From Actinokineospora bangkokensis (GTDB lineage Bacteria; Actinomycetota; Actinomycetes; Mycobacteriales; Pseudonocardiaceae), in contig NZ_MKQR01000017.1 of the NCBI RefSeq assembly GCF_001940455.1, forward strand, positions 110,707-174,706: a DNA stretch of 64,000 nt. Direction: 5' to 3'. Positions 15,787-24,327 of this stretch are shown here, piece by piece. The translations under genes and the position numbers were made by a program. Under the pieces are notes generated by a model. It had not been told where the DNA came from. It made no database searches and saw nothing but the letters and a program-made list of their open reading frames with translations. The first letter of the stretch is position 1. Every line of letters starts with the position of its first letter.

Positions 15787-16783
15787 GTTCTGCCCCTCGG
15801 TGGTAGTCGGCGAGTGCGCCCGGTGCGAAGGCGCCCCGGTCGGTGACGACCGTGCGGACGAACCGCGGCGGTGTCACGTCGAAGGCAGGGTAGTGGCCGC
15901 GCACCCGGTGGCTGGCGGTGCGCACGCCGAGGGTGTGCAGCACCTCGTCGCCGTCGCGGTGCTCGATGGGCACGTCGGCGGCGGTGGGCGCGGCCGGGTC
16001 GGGGGCCTGCACCTGGGCGTGGAACGGCACGCCGAAGGCGTGCGCGGCGACCGCGAGCCCGAGCGTGCCGACCTTGTTGACCACGTGCCCGTCCATGGTG
16101 ACCCGGTCGGCGGCGGTGAGCAGGGCGGTGACCTCGCCGGAGGCCAGCACCGCGGCGCCCATGCCGTCGGTGATCAGGGTGGTGTCCACGCCCATCTCGC
16201 CCAGGGTCTCGGCGGTGAGCCGGGCGCCCTGGAGGTAGGGGCGGGTCTCGGTGCAGACGAACGAGATGTCGTGGCCGAGCCTGCGCACCGCGTTCACCGT
16301 CTCGATGAGGTAGGCGTCGGCCCAGCAGTGGGTGAGGACGCGGGCGCCGTCGGGCAGCAGGGCGGCGCTGTGCTCGCCCAGGGCCCGGCTGCGGGCGTGG
16401 TACCGGTCGGCGCCGAGCTTCGCGCCGCGCTCCGCGGCGGTGACGAGGTCGGCGTCCCCCGCGTCGACCTCGTCGAGCACGGCCCGCACGGCCTTGCCCA
16501 GGTGGTTGTTGGTGGCGCGGCTGGCGATGAGCAGGTCGCCCGCCTCGGCCAGCCGCTGCCGGGCGTCGGGGGTGCCCGCGACCTCGCGGGCGGCGAGCAC
16601 CATGCCGTAGAGGGCGGCGAAGTAGGGGCCGGAGGACTGGGTCACCATGTCCGTGATGGCCTGGGCCACCTCCCTGGCGGTGCCGCAGCGCACCCAGTGC
16701 CGCTCGAACGGGAAGCGGCGGCGGTCGAGCACCAGCACGCAGTCCTCGGTCAACCGCACGCTGTCGGCGAGCGAGGGCTGCAT
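15764..16783 (-). CDS. mtnA: Methylthioribose-1-phosphate isomerase-like protein (eIF2B family), divergent
   Basis: Probably isomerises 5-methylthioribose-1-phosphate to methylthioribulose-1-phosphate, feeding MtnB. The 339-residue protein has the eIF2B/MtnA C-terminal core: VLTHCWADAYL with the catalytic-type Cys, CTETRPYLQGARLTA, LITDGMGAAV with the Asp, and VNKVGTLGLAVAAHAFGVPF. It departs from textbook MtnA at the N-terminal arm (ASRATNNHLGKAV in place of RPTAVNL) and after the Cys (WAD in place of NTG). The family is therefore certain, but the exact substrate rests on operon context; a ribose-1,5-bisphosphate isomerase-like activity is the alternative. ATG 16783 shares one base with the upstream stop (TGATG). 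Confidence 0.8.
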   Translation of the reverse strand: MQPSLADSVRLTEDCVLVLDRRRFPFERHWVRCGTAREVAQAITDMVTQSSGPYFAALYGMVLAAREVAGTPDARQRLAEAGDLLIASRATNNHLGKAVRAVLDEVDAGDADLVTAAERGAKLGADRYHARSRALGEHSAALLPDGARVLTHCWADAYLIETVNAVRRLGHDISFVCTETRPYLQGARLTAETLGEMGVDTTLITDGMGAAVLASGEVTALLTAADRVTMDGHVVNKVGTLGLAVAAHAFGVPFHAQVQAPDPAAPTAADVPIEHRDGDEVLHTLGVRTASHRVRGHYPAFDVTPPRFVRTVVTDRGAFAPGALADYHRGAERGSGPAR

Positions 16784-17934
16784 CAGCTGTACCCGCTGGG
16801 CGCGGGCACGGCACCGGTGAGCAGGTGGCGCCCGACCTCGGCGGCCTTGTACACCGCCGGGTCGTGCAGGGTGAGCGTGCGGGCGTTGCGCCAGAACCGG
16901 TCCATGCCGTGCCGGGCGGCGGTGGCGCGGGCGCCGGTCAGCTCGAAGACCCGGTTGGCGACCTCCACCGACAGCTCGGAGCTGACGACCTTGGCCGCGG
17001 ACACCCGCACGCTCAGCTCGCCGCGGCGCTCCCAGGACAGCGCCGGGTCGGCCGCGGCGTCGTCGAAGGCGCGGGCGGCCTGGTCGACCAGCAGCTCGGC
17101 GGCGTCGAGGCGGGCGCTGAGGGTGCCGTAGGCGGCCAGGGTGTGCGGGTCGTCGACGGCGTGCTCGACGCCGGAGGTGGGCCAGGCGCGGGTCTGCTCG
17201 CGGGTGTAGCGGGCGGCGGTGGCCAGCGCGCCGCGGCCGGTGGCCACCAGCACGCGGCTGAGGATGAGCTGGAAGCCCAGGGCGGGCAGGGACAGCCGGG
17301 GGGCGCTGGGGTCTTCGTCGTCGGGCTGGGCGCCCAGGACGGCCTCGGCGCGCGCGCCGGTGAACTCGACGCCGCCGCTGGCGGACATGCGCTGGCCCAG
17401 GTTGTCCCAGTCGCCCAGGTAGCGGATGCCGGGGGCGCGCGCGTCGACGGCCACGGTGAGCTTGCGGCCCGCGGGGGTGACGCCGCTGACGACGAGGCGG
17501 TCGGCGGCGCTGGCCCCGGTGGCGAAGAACTTGCGGCCGGTGATGGTGAACCCGTCCTCGGACAGCGCCAGCGCGTCGTCGCGGGGGTTGGCGACCCCGG
17601 CCCAGAGCCAGCCCTGCGCGGCGGTGGCCTTGGCCAGGGAGGCGGCCGTCTCCGGCACGTCGAACTGCCAGAGCCGCCACAGGTGCAGGTAGTGGTAGCC
17701 GAGCACGTGCCCCACGGAGGCGTCCGCGGCGGCGACCTCGGCCAGGACCGCGTGCGCGGTGGGCCAGCCCTCGCCGTGCCCGCCGAGGTCGGCCGGGACG
17801 GTCAGGGCCAGCAGCCCCGCCTCGCGCAGCAGCGCGACCTCCGCGACCGGGTCCCCGCCGACCCGCTCCCGCTGCACGGCGTCCTCGCTCAGGCGCGCGG
17901 CCACCTCCCGCGCCACCGACACCCACTGCTCCAT
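16783..17934 (-). CDS. Acyl-CoA dehydrogenase-fold flavoprotein, SfnB/DszC-like
   Basis: First gene of the methionine-salvage operon. The 383-residue protein has the acyl-CoA dehydrogenase fold: N-terminal helical domain, ITGRKFFATGASAADRLVVSG beta-domain segment, and C-terminal helices with ELTGARATAARHGMDRFWRNART. The ending FWRNARTLTLHDP is typical of the DszC/SfnB monooxygenase-like subgroup that handles organosulfur compounds rather than fatty acyl-CoA. ATG 17934 has GGGAG upstream; the frame extends 10 codons further to a GTG. Its tight coupling to mtnA suggests a role in sulfur recycling. The substrate is unknown. Confidence 0.78.
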   Translation of the reverse strand: MEQWVSVAREVAARLSEDAVQRERVGGDPVAEVALLREAGLLALTVPADLGGHGEGWPTAHAVLAEVAAADASVGHVLGYHYLHLWRLWQFDVPETAASLAKATAAQGWLWAGVANPRDDALALSEDGFTITGRKFFATGASAADRLVVSGVTPAGRKLTVAVDARAPGIRYLGDWDNLGQRMSASGGVEFTGARAEAVLGAQPDDEDPSAPRLSLPALGFQLILSRVLVATGRGALATAARYTREQTRAWPTSGVEHAVDDPHTLAAYGTLSARLDAAELLVDQAARAFDDAAADPALSWERRGELSVRVSAAKVVSSELSVEVANRVFELTGARATAARHGMDRFWRNARTLTLHDPAVYKAAEVGRHLLTGAVPAPSGYS

Positions 17935-18040
17935 CGACCGCTCCCGGGACCCGCTGGTGCACACCGGACCGGCAGTATGCCCAATCGGGTGAGGTGTGCG
18001 TACCCCTCACCGGAATGTGGGACGGCGCTCACCGGACCGG

Positions 18041-18424
18041 TCAGAATTTGCGGGGCCACACCGCCCGGCGCACGGCCTCGTAGAACCGGTCGGTGGCGTT
18101 CCAGATCTGCGACAGGTACGCGTCGAGCTGGTCGGGGTCGGCGGTGGGGTCGGGGTCGGGCAGCCTGCCGGTGGAGACCCACGAGACCGAGGACACCCGC
18201 TTCTGCACCTCCCGCCACCAGCCGGTGACCTCCTTGCGCACGCTGTCCTCGGCCTTGCGCGCCGAGTCCACCTTGCGGCCCGCCTCGAAGATCTCCCCGC
18301 CGAGGGCGGCGGCGCGCGCGGCGCTCTCCTCGCGGAACTCGCTCGCGGCGGTGTGGGCGAGGCCGAGCAGGGCCTTGTAGCGGCCCACCGGGTCGTGGCG
18401 GACCGGGTCCTGGGCGGCGGTCAC
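18041..18424 (-). CDS. Small helical protein, fourth gene of the FtsK-like unit
   Basis: Unrecognised 127-residue protein. It starts at GTG 18424, overlapping the stop of the FtsK-like gene (GTGA), so it is translationally coupled to it. The N-terminal two thirds (YKALLGLAHTAASEFREESA... RKEVTGWWREVQKRV) is charged and helical with a WW pair. The C-terminal part ends with WNATDRFYEAVRRAVWPRKF, rich in aromatic and basic residues. No signal peptide or membrane segment is seen. It is likely a partner of the ATPase, but no function can be assigned. Confidence 0.75.
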   Translation of the reverse strand: MTAAQDPVRHDPVGRYKALLGLAHTAASEFREESAARAAALGGEIFEAGRKVDSARKAEDSVRKEVTGWWREVQKRVSSVSWVSTGRLPDPDPTADPDQLDAYLSQIWNATDRFYEAVRRAVWPRKF

Positions 18425-21147
18425 GGCACCTCCAGGGCGGTCGTGGTGTCGAACGGGATGAGGACGTCCGGGCGGCTGTGGGTGGTGCGGTCGAAGAACA
18501 CCGCCCGGTGCGGCCGCGGCGACCAGTCGACGACCTGGCCCGCGGCGAGGGTGTTGAGCTCGGTGCCCTGGACGTCGAGGGCCACCCAGCCGCCGATGTC
18601 GTCCATGCCGCCGAAGCCCAGGGTCTCCTTGAACCGGCCCATGCCGCGCCACCAGCCGAAGGTGTGGGCGTTGGTGCTGGGGCCGTTCTTGAGCAGCAGG
18701 CGCAGCTTGTCCAGGCCGCTCTTGTCCAGCGGGGACTCCTTGGCCTCCAGGTAGTGCGCGGCGCCGTCGGCGGCGTAGAAGAAGATGAACCTGCGCTGGG
18801 CGGACTCCGCGCTGACCTGCTCGATGTCGGCGGCGAGCTTGGGCATGTCGTCGGCGCTGCGCACGTGCACCTCGTGGCCCTGGTGGCGCAGCCGGGCCGC
18901 GAGGCCGTCGACGCGCTCGGTGAGCGCGGGCACCGGGTTCCACAGGTGGAACAGGCAGTCCTGGGGGCTGTGCAGGGCGCCGAGGGAGAGCGCCGCGCTC
19001 TCCAGCACCGACAGCGCGTCGGCCTGGGCGGTGCCGATGACGGCGAGGTTGCGGCCCGGCACCGGCTCCAGCCGGAAGGTGCCGGAGCGGTCCTCCACCT
19101 CGATGATCTGGCCCAGCACGGCCCCGCGCGGGCGCAGGTAGTCCGCCGCGGTGGCCAGTTCGGGCTGGTGGGCGCCGTCGAACAGCCGGGGCTGGGCGGA
19201 GGGCAGCAGCGACCACAGGGTGCGCTGGAGCTCGTCGAAGGTGCCGCGGCTGGAGGCGTCGGGGACGTGGGCGACCTCGTTGCCGTGCGCCACGCCGGAC
19301 TCGTGGTTGACCACGGCGTGCCAGCGCGGCAGGGCGATCGCGGCGCCGTTCTCCTGGGCCAGCACCCGCTTGGCCTTGGGCATGGCGATGCGCAGGGTGC
19401 ACTGGTCGTAGACCGCGGGCTTGCCCCAGAACGCCTCGATGCCCGCGATGTCCTGGCTGGCCAGCACCAGGTGGATGCCCTGCGAGCGGCCGCGGCGGGC
19501 GACGTCCTCCAGCAGCGCGGCGGCCTGCTGGGTGATCTGGTCGCGGCCGCTGAACAACGCCTGGAACTCGTCGATCACCGCGACGATGCGCGGCCAGTGG
19601 CCCTGCGGGTCGGCCTCGCGCAGCTCGGCGAGCTTGGTGACCTCGTGCCGCTTGGCCGCCGCGGCGCGGGCGGCCATCTCCTGCGCGAGGAAGCGCAGCA
19701 GCGCCAAGCCGAACTCGCGGTCGGTGTTGACGTTCACCCCGACCAGCCTGGCCTGCGGCAGCCAGCTGGGGTCCTTGCGGCCGGGGGTCAGGCCCGCGAA
19801 CGACACGCCCTCCTTGAAGTCGAGCAGGTACAGCTCCAGCTCGGCCGGGGAGTAGCGGGCGGCCAGGCCCGCGAGCATGGCGTAGAGGAAGTTCGTCTTG
19901 CCCGACCCGCTGGGGCCCGCGACCAGGGCGTGCGGGGTGGCGTCGCCGAGCACGACCTCGACCGGCTCGCCCTCGTGGAAGCCGACGGGGGTGCGCAGCT
20001 CGTGCACCGAGCTCTCCGCGGCCAGGGTGTCGGGCACCAGGTCGGCGAACTCGCGCGGGCGACCGCGGCGCACCAGCACGTCGGCGGCGATGGTGGTGGC
20101 GGCCAGGTTCACCTGCGCGGGCGGGGCGGGCGGGTCGGCGCGGACGACGACCCCGGGCCCGGTCATGCTGCACGTGGCGGTGTCGGGGCCGGTGAAGGTG
20201 ACGGTCTCGATCGGGCCCTCGGCGGTGACCGGCATGTCGACCAGCACCAGGTGCACCCCGGCCTCCGGCCCGGTGCGGGCGATCCGGTTCAGCTCCCGGT
20301 ACTGCTCGTCGGGCAGCCGGTCGCCGTTGCCGAACAGCACCGCGACCCGCCAGGGCTCCAGCCGCCTGCCCGCGGCGGCGCTGGCCGCCGCGACCGGCTG
20401 CCCGGTGCGCAGCGAGTGCGCGTGCACCCGGCGGATGTGGCCCGCGAGCTGGGCGAGCAGGTCGTCGAGGCGGGTGGGGTCGTGCACCACCATCAGCCCG
20501 GCGGAGGTCAGCGGGTGCAGGGCGGGCAGCGGGCCGGTGAGGTGGCCGACGTCCCACAGGTGCAGCCGCACCAGGCCGGGGGCGAACGCGCTGACCAACC
20601 GCACCACCAGCGACTCGACCAGCGCGTCGACCGCGGGCCTGCTGCCGGGGGCGGTGGCCACGCGCAGGTGCCCGGTGCCCAGCAGCGGCACGGCGAGCGG
20701 GAAGGCGTCGCCGGGGGCGGAGTGCTCGACCAGGCCGGTGCCGATCCGCCAGAGCCGGGGGGTGGTGGCGCCGGGGTCGGTGCCCGCCGGGCCCAGCCAG
20801 GTCTGCCACGGCTCACCCGCGGCGCCGGGGGCCTCGGCGGCCACGAGCCGGTGCACCTCGACCAGGCCCTCCGCCTGCCAGCGGGCGTACCTGGCGTCGC
20901 GGTCGGCGGTGATCGCGTCCCACACCTCGCGCAGCGCCGGGTCGGTGTCCAGGCGCTCGCGCACCCCGGGGTCCGCCTCCGCCCTGGCCAGGCCGAGCGA
21001 GCGGACCTCCTTCTCGAACTCCAGCTGCGCGCGCCGGGTCTGCGCCCGCTCCCGCGCGCCCTCGGCGGCGCCGAGCGCGCGGGCGAGCAGCTCCCGCAGC
21101 CCGGTCAACGCGTCCTCGGCGCGCCGCTTGCGCTCGCCCTTGGCCAT
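18421..21147 (-). CDS. FtsK/SpoIIIE (HerA-FtsK) type ATPase
   Basis: Large P-loop translocase-like ATPase of about 908 residues. Residues 1-75 are a basic coiled-coil (RERAQTRRAQLEFEKEV). The middle has a degenerate ATPase-like module, and the FtsK domain shows Walker A VAGPSGSGKTNFLYAML, LLDFKEGVSF and Walker B IVAVIDEFQALFSG. These are followed by RRGRSQGIHLVLASQD, a sensor-like motif of the family. A further C-terminal module (FIFFYAADGAAHYL) looks like a third, inactive ATPase fold. No transmembrane helix is seen, unlike cell-division FtsK or EccC. ATG 21147 is chosen (GAGGG upstream); the frame also allows GTG 21156. It lies in one unit with two small helical proteins upstream and a 127-residue protein downstream. 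Confidence 0.85.
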   Translation of the reverse strand: MAKGERKRRAEDALTGLRELLARALGAAEGARERAQTRRAQLEFEKEVRSLGLARAEADPGVRERLDTDPALREVWDAITADRDARYARWQAEGLVEVHRLVAAEAPGAAGEPWQTWLGPAGTDPGATTPRLWRIGTGLVEHSAPGDAFPLAVPLLGTGHLRVATAPGSRPAVDALVESLVVRLVSAFAPGLVRLHLWDVGHLTGPLPALHPLTSAGLMVVHDPTRLDDLLAQLAGHIRRVHAHSLRTGQPVAAASAAAGRRLEPWRVAVLFGNGDRLPDEQYRELNRIARTGPEAGVHLVLVDMPVTAEGPIETVTFTGPDTATCSMTGPGVVVRADPPAPPAQVNLAATTIAADVLVRRGRPREFADLVPDTLAAESSVHELRTPVGFHEGEPVEVVLGDATPHALVAGPSGSGKTNFLYAMLAGLAARYSPAELELYLLDFKEGVSFAGLTPGRKDPSWLPQARLVGVNVNTDREFGLALLRFLAQEMAARAAAAKRHEVTKLAELREADPQGHWPRIVAVIDEFQALFSGRDQITQQAAALLEDVARRGRSQGIHLVLASQDIAGIEAFWGKPAVYDQCTLRIAMPKAKRVLAQENGAAIALPRWHAVVNHESGVAHGNEVAHVPDASSRGTFDELQRTLWSLLPSAQPRLFDGAHQPELATAADYLRPRGAVLGQIIEVEDRSGTFRLEPVPGRNLAVIGTAQADALSVLESAALSLGALHSPQDCLFHLWNPVPALTERVDGLAARLRHQGHEVHVRSADDMPKLAADIEQVSAESAQRRFIFFYAADGAAHYLEAKESPLDKSGLDKLRLLLKNGPSTNAHTFGWWRGMGRFKETLGFGGMDDIGGWVALDVQGTELNTLAAGQVVDWSPRPHRAVFFDRTTHSRPDVLIPFDTTTALEVP

Positions 21148-21195
21148 CTCGCCCACCCTCGTCCGGCCCCGAGCAGGGGCTGTCCCGCCCGGGTC

Positions 21196-21444
21196 CTACA
21201 ACCGCGTGGCGTAGTCGTCGATCGTCTCCCGGGCCAGCGCGACGAGTTCCGCCGCCCTGGTCAGCTCGGCCAGCGCCAGGTCCAGCTCGGCCGGGTGGAA
21301 GTCGTCGCCCTCGCGGCGCACCGCGAGCAGCCCGGCGCGCGCCTGCTCCAGCGGGAGCGCGGCGCCGCCGGTCAGCAGGGCCTGGGCGCCGGTGAGGGTG
21401 GCCGACGCCGCGCGCAGGGCCTCGGCCAGCTGCCAGACGCTCAC
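21196..21444 (-). CDS. Small helical protein 2 of the FtsK-like unit (82 aa)
   Basis: Unrecognised 82-residue, mostly helical protein starting at GTG 21444, overlapping the stop of the 86-residue gene before it (GTGA). Helices at about residues 3-25 and 31-44 (LEQARAGLLAVRR), a turn region (EGDDFHP), then a long helix ending in ETIDDYATRL. The LEQARAGLL segment and the YATRL tail match the neighbouring protein (LDEARSALL, YAARL), so the two are probably paralogues. Size and helical-hairpin shape resemble WXG100 proteins, but there is no WXG motif. Confidence 0.75.
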   Translation of the reverse strand: MSVWQLAEALRAASATLTGAQALLTGGAALPLEQARAGLLAVRREGDDFHPAELDLALAELTRAAELVALARETIDDYATRL

Positions 21445-21701
21445 AGCCGGGCCGCGTACCCCTCGGCGGAGGCGATGCCCGACTGGATCGTGGTCTGCAC
21501 CCCCTGCAGGGTCTGCAGCGCCTCGGCCAGCAACCCCTGCGACTGCGAGACCTCCACCTGGGTGCTGCCCTGGGTGGCGTTCAGCAGCGCGGAGCGGGCC
21601 TCGTCGAGCTGCAGCGAGGCCTGCGTGATCGCGGCGATGCTCGACTGCGCCTTCTCGGTGGCCTGCAGGATCGCGGCCCGGATCTCCTCAACACCCGCCA
21701 T
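21441..21701 (-). CDS. Small helical protein 1 of the FtsK-like unit (86 aa)
   Basis: Unrecognised 86-residue protein, first gene of the four-gene unit. Two long amphipathic helices (about 3-43 and 52-84) are joined by a Gly/Ser/Thr turn (NATQGSTQ). The composition is Ala/Gln/Ser-rich with no Cys or Trp. The C-terminus is EGYAARL, matching the YATRL of the next protein. The proteins may form a heterodimer as EsxA/EsxB do; this is inference from size, pairing and the ATPase neighbour. The start codon lies next to a divergent C-rich intergenic region. Confidence 0.75.
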   Translation of the reverse strand: MAGVEEIRAAILQATEKAQSSIAAITQASLQLDEARSALLNATQGSTQVEVSQSQGLLAEALQTLQGVQTTIQSGIASAEGYAARL

Positions 21702-21769
21702 GGGTGGACAATTTAGTGCCGAAGATCAGCCCCGGCCGAACCGGGTACTCGATCGGAGCAAGCGGCGGC

Positions 21770-21860
21770 ATCGCCCGGCCCCGCCCGCTCCCCCGTCCGG
21801 CCCCGCCGCCCCACCCCCGTCCCCACCCCCGTCCGCGCCCGCCCCGGGCCGCCGGCGGGA
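21770..21860. other. C-rich/G-rich low-complexity tract in divergent promoter region
   Basis: The plus strand is about 90 bases of CCCCG/CCCCC runs and the minus strand carries many GGGG/GGGGG runs with short loops. It lies between the divergent 86-residue gene and the PfpI-like gene. G-quadruplex formation on the minus strand is possible; no operator is recognised. Confidence 0.4.
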
Positions 21861-21945
21861 ATCCGGTGGAAGTGGGCAGTTCCGCCACTCCCCGGTGCGC
21901 TCGGCGCGCCCCTAGCGTCATCGGCACCGGACAGGGAGGAACCCC

Positions 21946-22536
21946 GTGCTCATCCAGATCGTGCTCATCGACGCCTTCGACCCGCTCGACGCCCTCGCCC
22001 CCTACGAGGCCTTCCTCGCGGCGGGCTTCGACGCGCGCCTCGTCGCCGCGGACGGCCCCCGCGAGGTCACCTCCGGCGTCGGCGGCTTGGCGCTGCCCAC
22101 CACCCGGCTCGACCCCCGGGCACCGGGCGCGGTGCTCGTGCCGGGGGCGGCCGCCGACGATGTCGAGCGGGTCGTGCCGCTGCTGGCCGACGCGGCCGCC
22201 GCGCTGGCCGGACCGCTCGGCCGCGCCCTGGCCGCGCCCGGGGTGGACGTGCTCACCGTGTGCGGCGGCTCGCTGGTGCTGGCGATGGCCGGGTTGATCG
22301 GCGGGCGGCGGGCGGTCACCCACCGGCAGGGCCTCGACGCGCTCGCCGCCCAGGGCGTCGAGGTGGTGCGCGCCCGGGTCGTCGACGACGGCGACCTGGT
22401 CAGCGCGGGCGGGGTGACCTCGGGGGTCGACCTGGCCCTGCACTACGTGCAGCGGACCGCGGGCGCGGGCGCCGCGCTCGCGCTGGAGGACCTGCTGGAG
22501 CACGAGCGCCGCGGCGTCGTCTGGACCGCGGCCTAG
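21946..22536 (+). CDS. DJ-1/PfpI family protein
   Basis: Class I glutamine-amidotransferase-like protein of 196 residues. It has the nucleophile-elbow Cys in VLTVCGGSLVLAMAG (about residue 107) and the N-terminal LIDAFDPLDALAPYEAF, which resembles ThiJ/PfpI and isonitrile-hydratase-like proteins. The conserved early acidic residue is plausible within this N-terminal segment. GTG start at 21946 with CAGGGAGGA upstream. Activity (glyoxalase, hydratase or transcriptional sensor) cannot be told from sequence. It converges with the AAA kinase gene 21 bp away. Confidence 0.82.
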   Translation: MLIQIVLIDAFDPLDALAPYEAFLAAGFDARLVAADGPREVTSGVGGLALPTTRLDPRAPGAVLVPGAAADDVERVVPLLADAAAALAGPLGRALAAPGVDVLTVCGGSLVLAMAGLIGGRRAVTHRQGLDALAAQGVEVVRARVVDDGDLVSAGGVTSGVDLALHYVQRTAGAGAALALEDLLEHERRGVVWTAA

Positions 22537-22556
22537 GGCCTGTCCTCGCGCCCGTC

Positions 22557-23114
22557 CTAGATCCGCAGCTGCTGGTCGGCCAGGGCCAGGACGACCGTCT
22601 GGTCGACGTCCAGGTGGGTGCTGTCGATCCACCGGCCCTGGTCGGCGATCTCCTCGCGCAGCACGGCGTCGAGGAACGACCAGTCCACCGGCAGCCGCTT
22701 GTCCCGGCCCGCCAGCCGCGCCGCCACCTCCTCGGGCTCGGGTGCCAGCACCACCAGGCGCACCGGCAGCCCGTGCAGCTGCTCGCGGTAGTAGTCCAGG
22801 TGCGCCGCCCGCACGACCACGTCGTCGATCACCGGCACCACCCCAGCGGCGTGGAAGCTGCGCGCGAGCAGCGCCGCCCCGCGCGCCCGCAGGAACAGCT
22901 GCCGGTCGGCCTCCGGCTCGGGGCTCGGCCCCGGGTCGGCCCGGCCCGCCACCAGCATCTCCTGCAGCAGGTCGACCTCGACGTGCGCCGCCAGCGGGAA
23001 CCGCCGCGCCAGCTCCCGCGCCACCGTCGACTTCCCGCTGCCCGGCACCCCCACCACCAGGTACACCGCGGGCGCCGGGCGCCCGTCGACCTCCGTGAAC
23101 CCGAACACCGCCAC
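22557..23114 (-). CDS. P-loop kinase-like protein (AAA_33 type)
   Basis: A 185-residue single-domain P-loop protein: Walker A LVVGVPGSGKSTVARELA near residue 20-35, then VEVDLLQEMLV and VIDDVVVR, which fits the Walker B position. It resembles small-molecule kinases of the zeta-toxin/chloramphenicol phosphotransferase-like group. GTG 23114 has GGGGGAGG six bases upstream; the large open frame to 24425 is antisense to the phosphodiesterase. Substrate unknown. It shares a short divergent promoter region with the phosphodiesterase gene. Confidence 0.75.
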   Translation of the reverse strand: MAVFGFTEVDGRPAPAVYLVVGVPGSGKSTVARELARRFPLAAHVEVDLLQEMLVAGRADPGPSPEPEADRQLFLRARGAALLARSFHAAGVVPVIDDVVVRAAHLDYYREQLHGLPVRLVVLAPEPEEVAARLAGRDKRLPVDWSFLDAVLREEIADQGRWIDSTHLDVDQTVVLALADQQLRI

Positions 23115-23186
23115 GGCGAACCTCCCCCGTCCGTCCTGCGCACTGCCTACCAGACACGGGCGCGTGACGACCTTTAGCCTCGGCGC

Positions 23187-24317
23187 ATGGACCCCCTCGT
23201 CCCCGCCCACGGCTCCGCCGCCCTCGCCGACGTCACCCCCTCGCTGCTGGCGGGCCTGGGCGTCCCCGACCAGCGCGACACCCTGGGCCTGGCCGCGGGT
23301 GACCGGGTCTGCCTGCTCCTGGTCGACGGCCTGGGCTGGGAGCTGCTGCGCGCCCACGCGGACGCGGCCCCCTTCCTGTCCTCCCTGGCCGACCGGTCCA
23401 TCACGGCGGGCTTCCCCGCCACCACCGCCACCAGCCTGACCAGCCTCGGCACCGGCCTGCCCAGCGGCGAGCACGGCGTGGTCGGCCTCAGCTTCACCAC
23501 CCACGGCGAGGTCCTCGACGTCCTGCGCTGGCAGCGCTACGGCACCACCGAGGACCTGCGCGAGCGCCTGCCCCCCGAGCAGGTCCAGCAGGCGCCCACG
23601 GCCTTCGAGCGCGCCACCGCCGCGGGCGTGTCGGTCCGCGTCGTGCAGCCCGCCGCCCACGCGGGCAGCGGGCTGACCCGCGCCGCGTTCCGGGGCGGCC
23701 AGGTCGACGGGGTGTTCGCGCTCGGGGACACGGTCCACACCGCGCTGGCGGCGTTGGCCGGGCCCGCGCCGGTGTTCGTCTACGCCTACCACGCCGACCT
23801 CGACGCGCTCGGGCACCTGCACGGGCCGGGCAGCGGGCCCTGGCTGCGCCAACTGGCCTTCGTGGACGCCCTCGCCGCGGCCATCGCCGACGGGCTGCCG
23901 CGCGGGGCGGCGCTGGTCGTCACCGCCGACCACGGCATGGTCACCGCTGACGACCGGGTCGACCTGGACGTGGCGACCGCCCTGCGCGACGGCGTCGAGG
24001 TGATCACCGGCGAACCGCGGGTGCGGCACGTGCACGTGCGGGCCGGGGCGGCCGAGGACGTGCGCGCGGCGTGGGAGGGGGAGCTGGGCGGGCGGGCCTG
24101 GGTCCGCAGCCGGGCCGAGGCCGTGGCGGCGGGGTGGTTCGGGCCCCGCGTGGCCGACCACGTGCTGCCCCGGGTGGGCGACCTGGTCGTGGCCGCCCGC
24201 GGCGGGCTGGTGCTGACCCGGGGGTCCACCGAGCCCGTGCTGAGCGCCCTGCTGGGCCAGCACGGTTCCCTCACCCCGGCCGAGCAGCTGGTGCCCCTGC
24301 TGGTCCACCGGGGGTGA
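23187..24317 (+). CDS. Nucleotide pyrophosphatase/phosphodiesterase-type hydrolase
   Basis: Alkaline-phosphatase-superfamily enzyme of 376 residues, cytoplasmic (no signal peptide). Metal-site motifs: LLLVDGLGWELL (first Asp), TTATSLTSLGTGLPSGEHG with the Thr/Ser nucleophile, YAYHADLDALGHLHG (Asp and His ligands), and VVTADHGMV. Likely hydrolyses phosphodiester or pyrophosphate bonds of a nucleotide or related metabolite; the actual substrate is unknown. It converges on the CorA-like gene with a 10-bp gap. Confidence 0.85.
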   Translation: MDPLVPAHGSAALADVTPSLLAGLGVPDQRDTLGLAAGDRVCLLLVDGLGWELLRAHADAAPFLSSLADRSITAGFPATTATSLTSLGTGLPSGEHGVVGLSFTTHGEVLDVLRWQRYGTTEDLRERLPPEQVQQAPTAFERATAAGVSVRVVQPAAHAGSGLTRAAFRGGQVDGVFALGDTVHTALAALAGPAPVFVYAYHADLDALGHLHGPGSGPWLRQLAFVDALAAAIADGLPRGAALVVTADHGMVTADDRVDLDVATALRDGVEVITGEPRVRHVHVRAGAAEDVRAAWEGELGGRAWVRSRAEAVAAGWFGPRVADHVLPRVGDLVVAARGGLVLTRGSTEPVLSALLGQHGSLTPAEQLVPLLVHRG

Positions 24318-24327
24318 GGGCGGCCAC

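Noticed and set aside
18478-21915. Plus-strand open frame of over 1100 codons across the FtsK-like unit
   Set aside because: Shadow of the minus-strand ATPase, whose Walker motifs and codon pattern are genuine.
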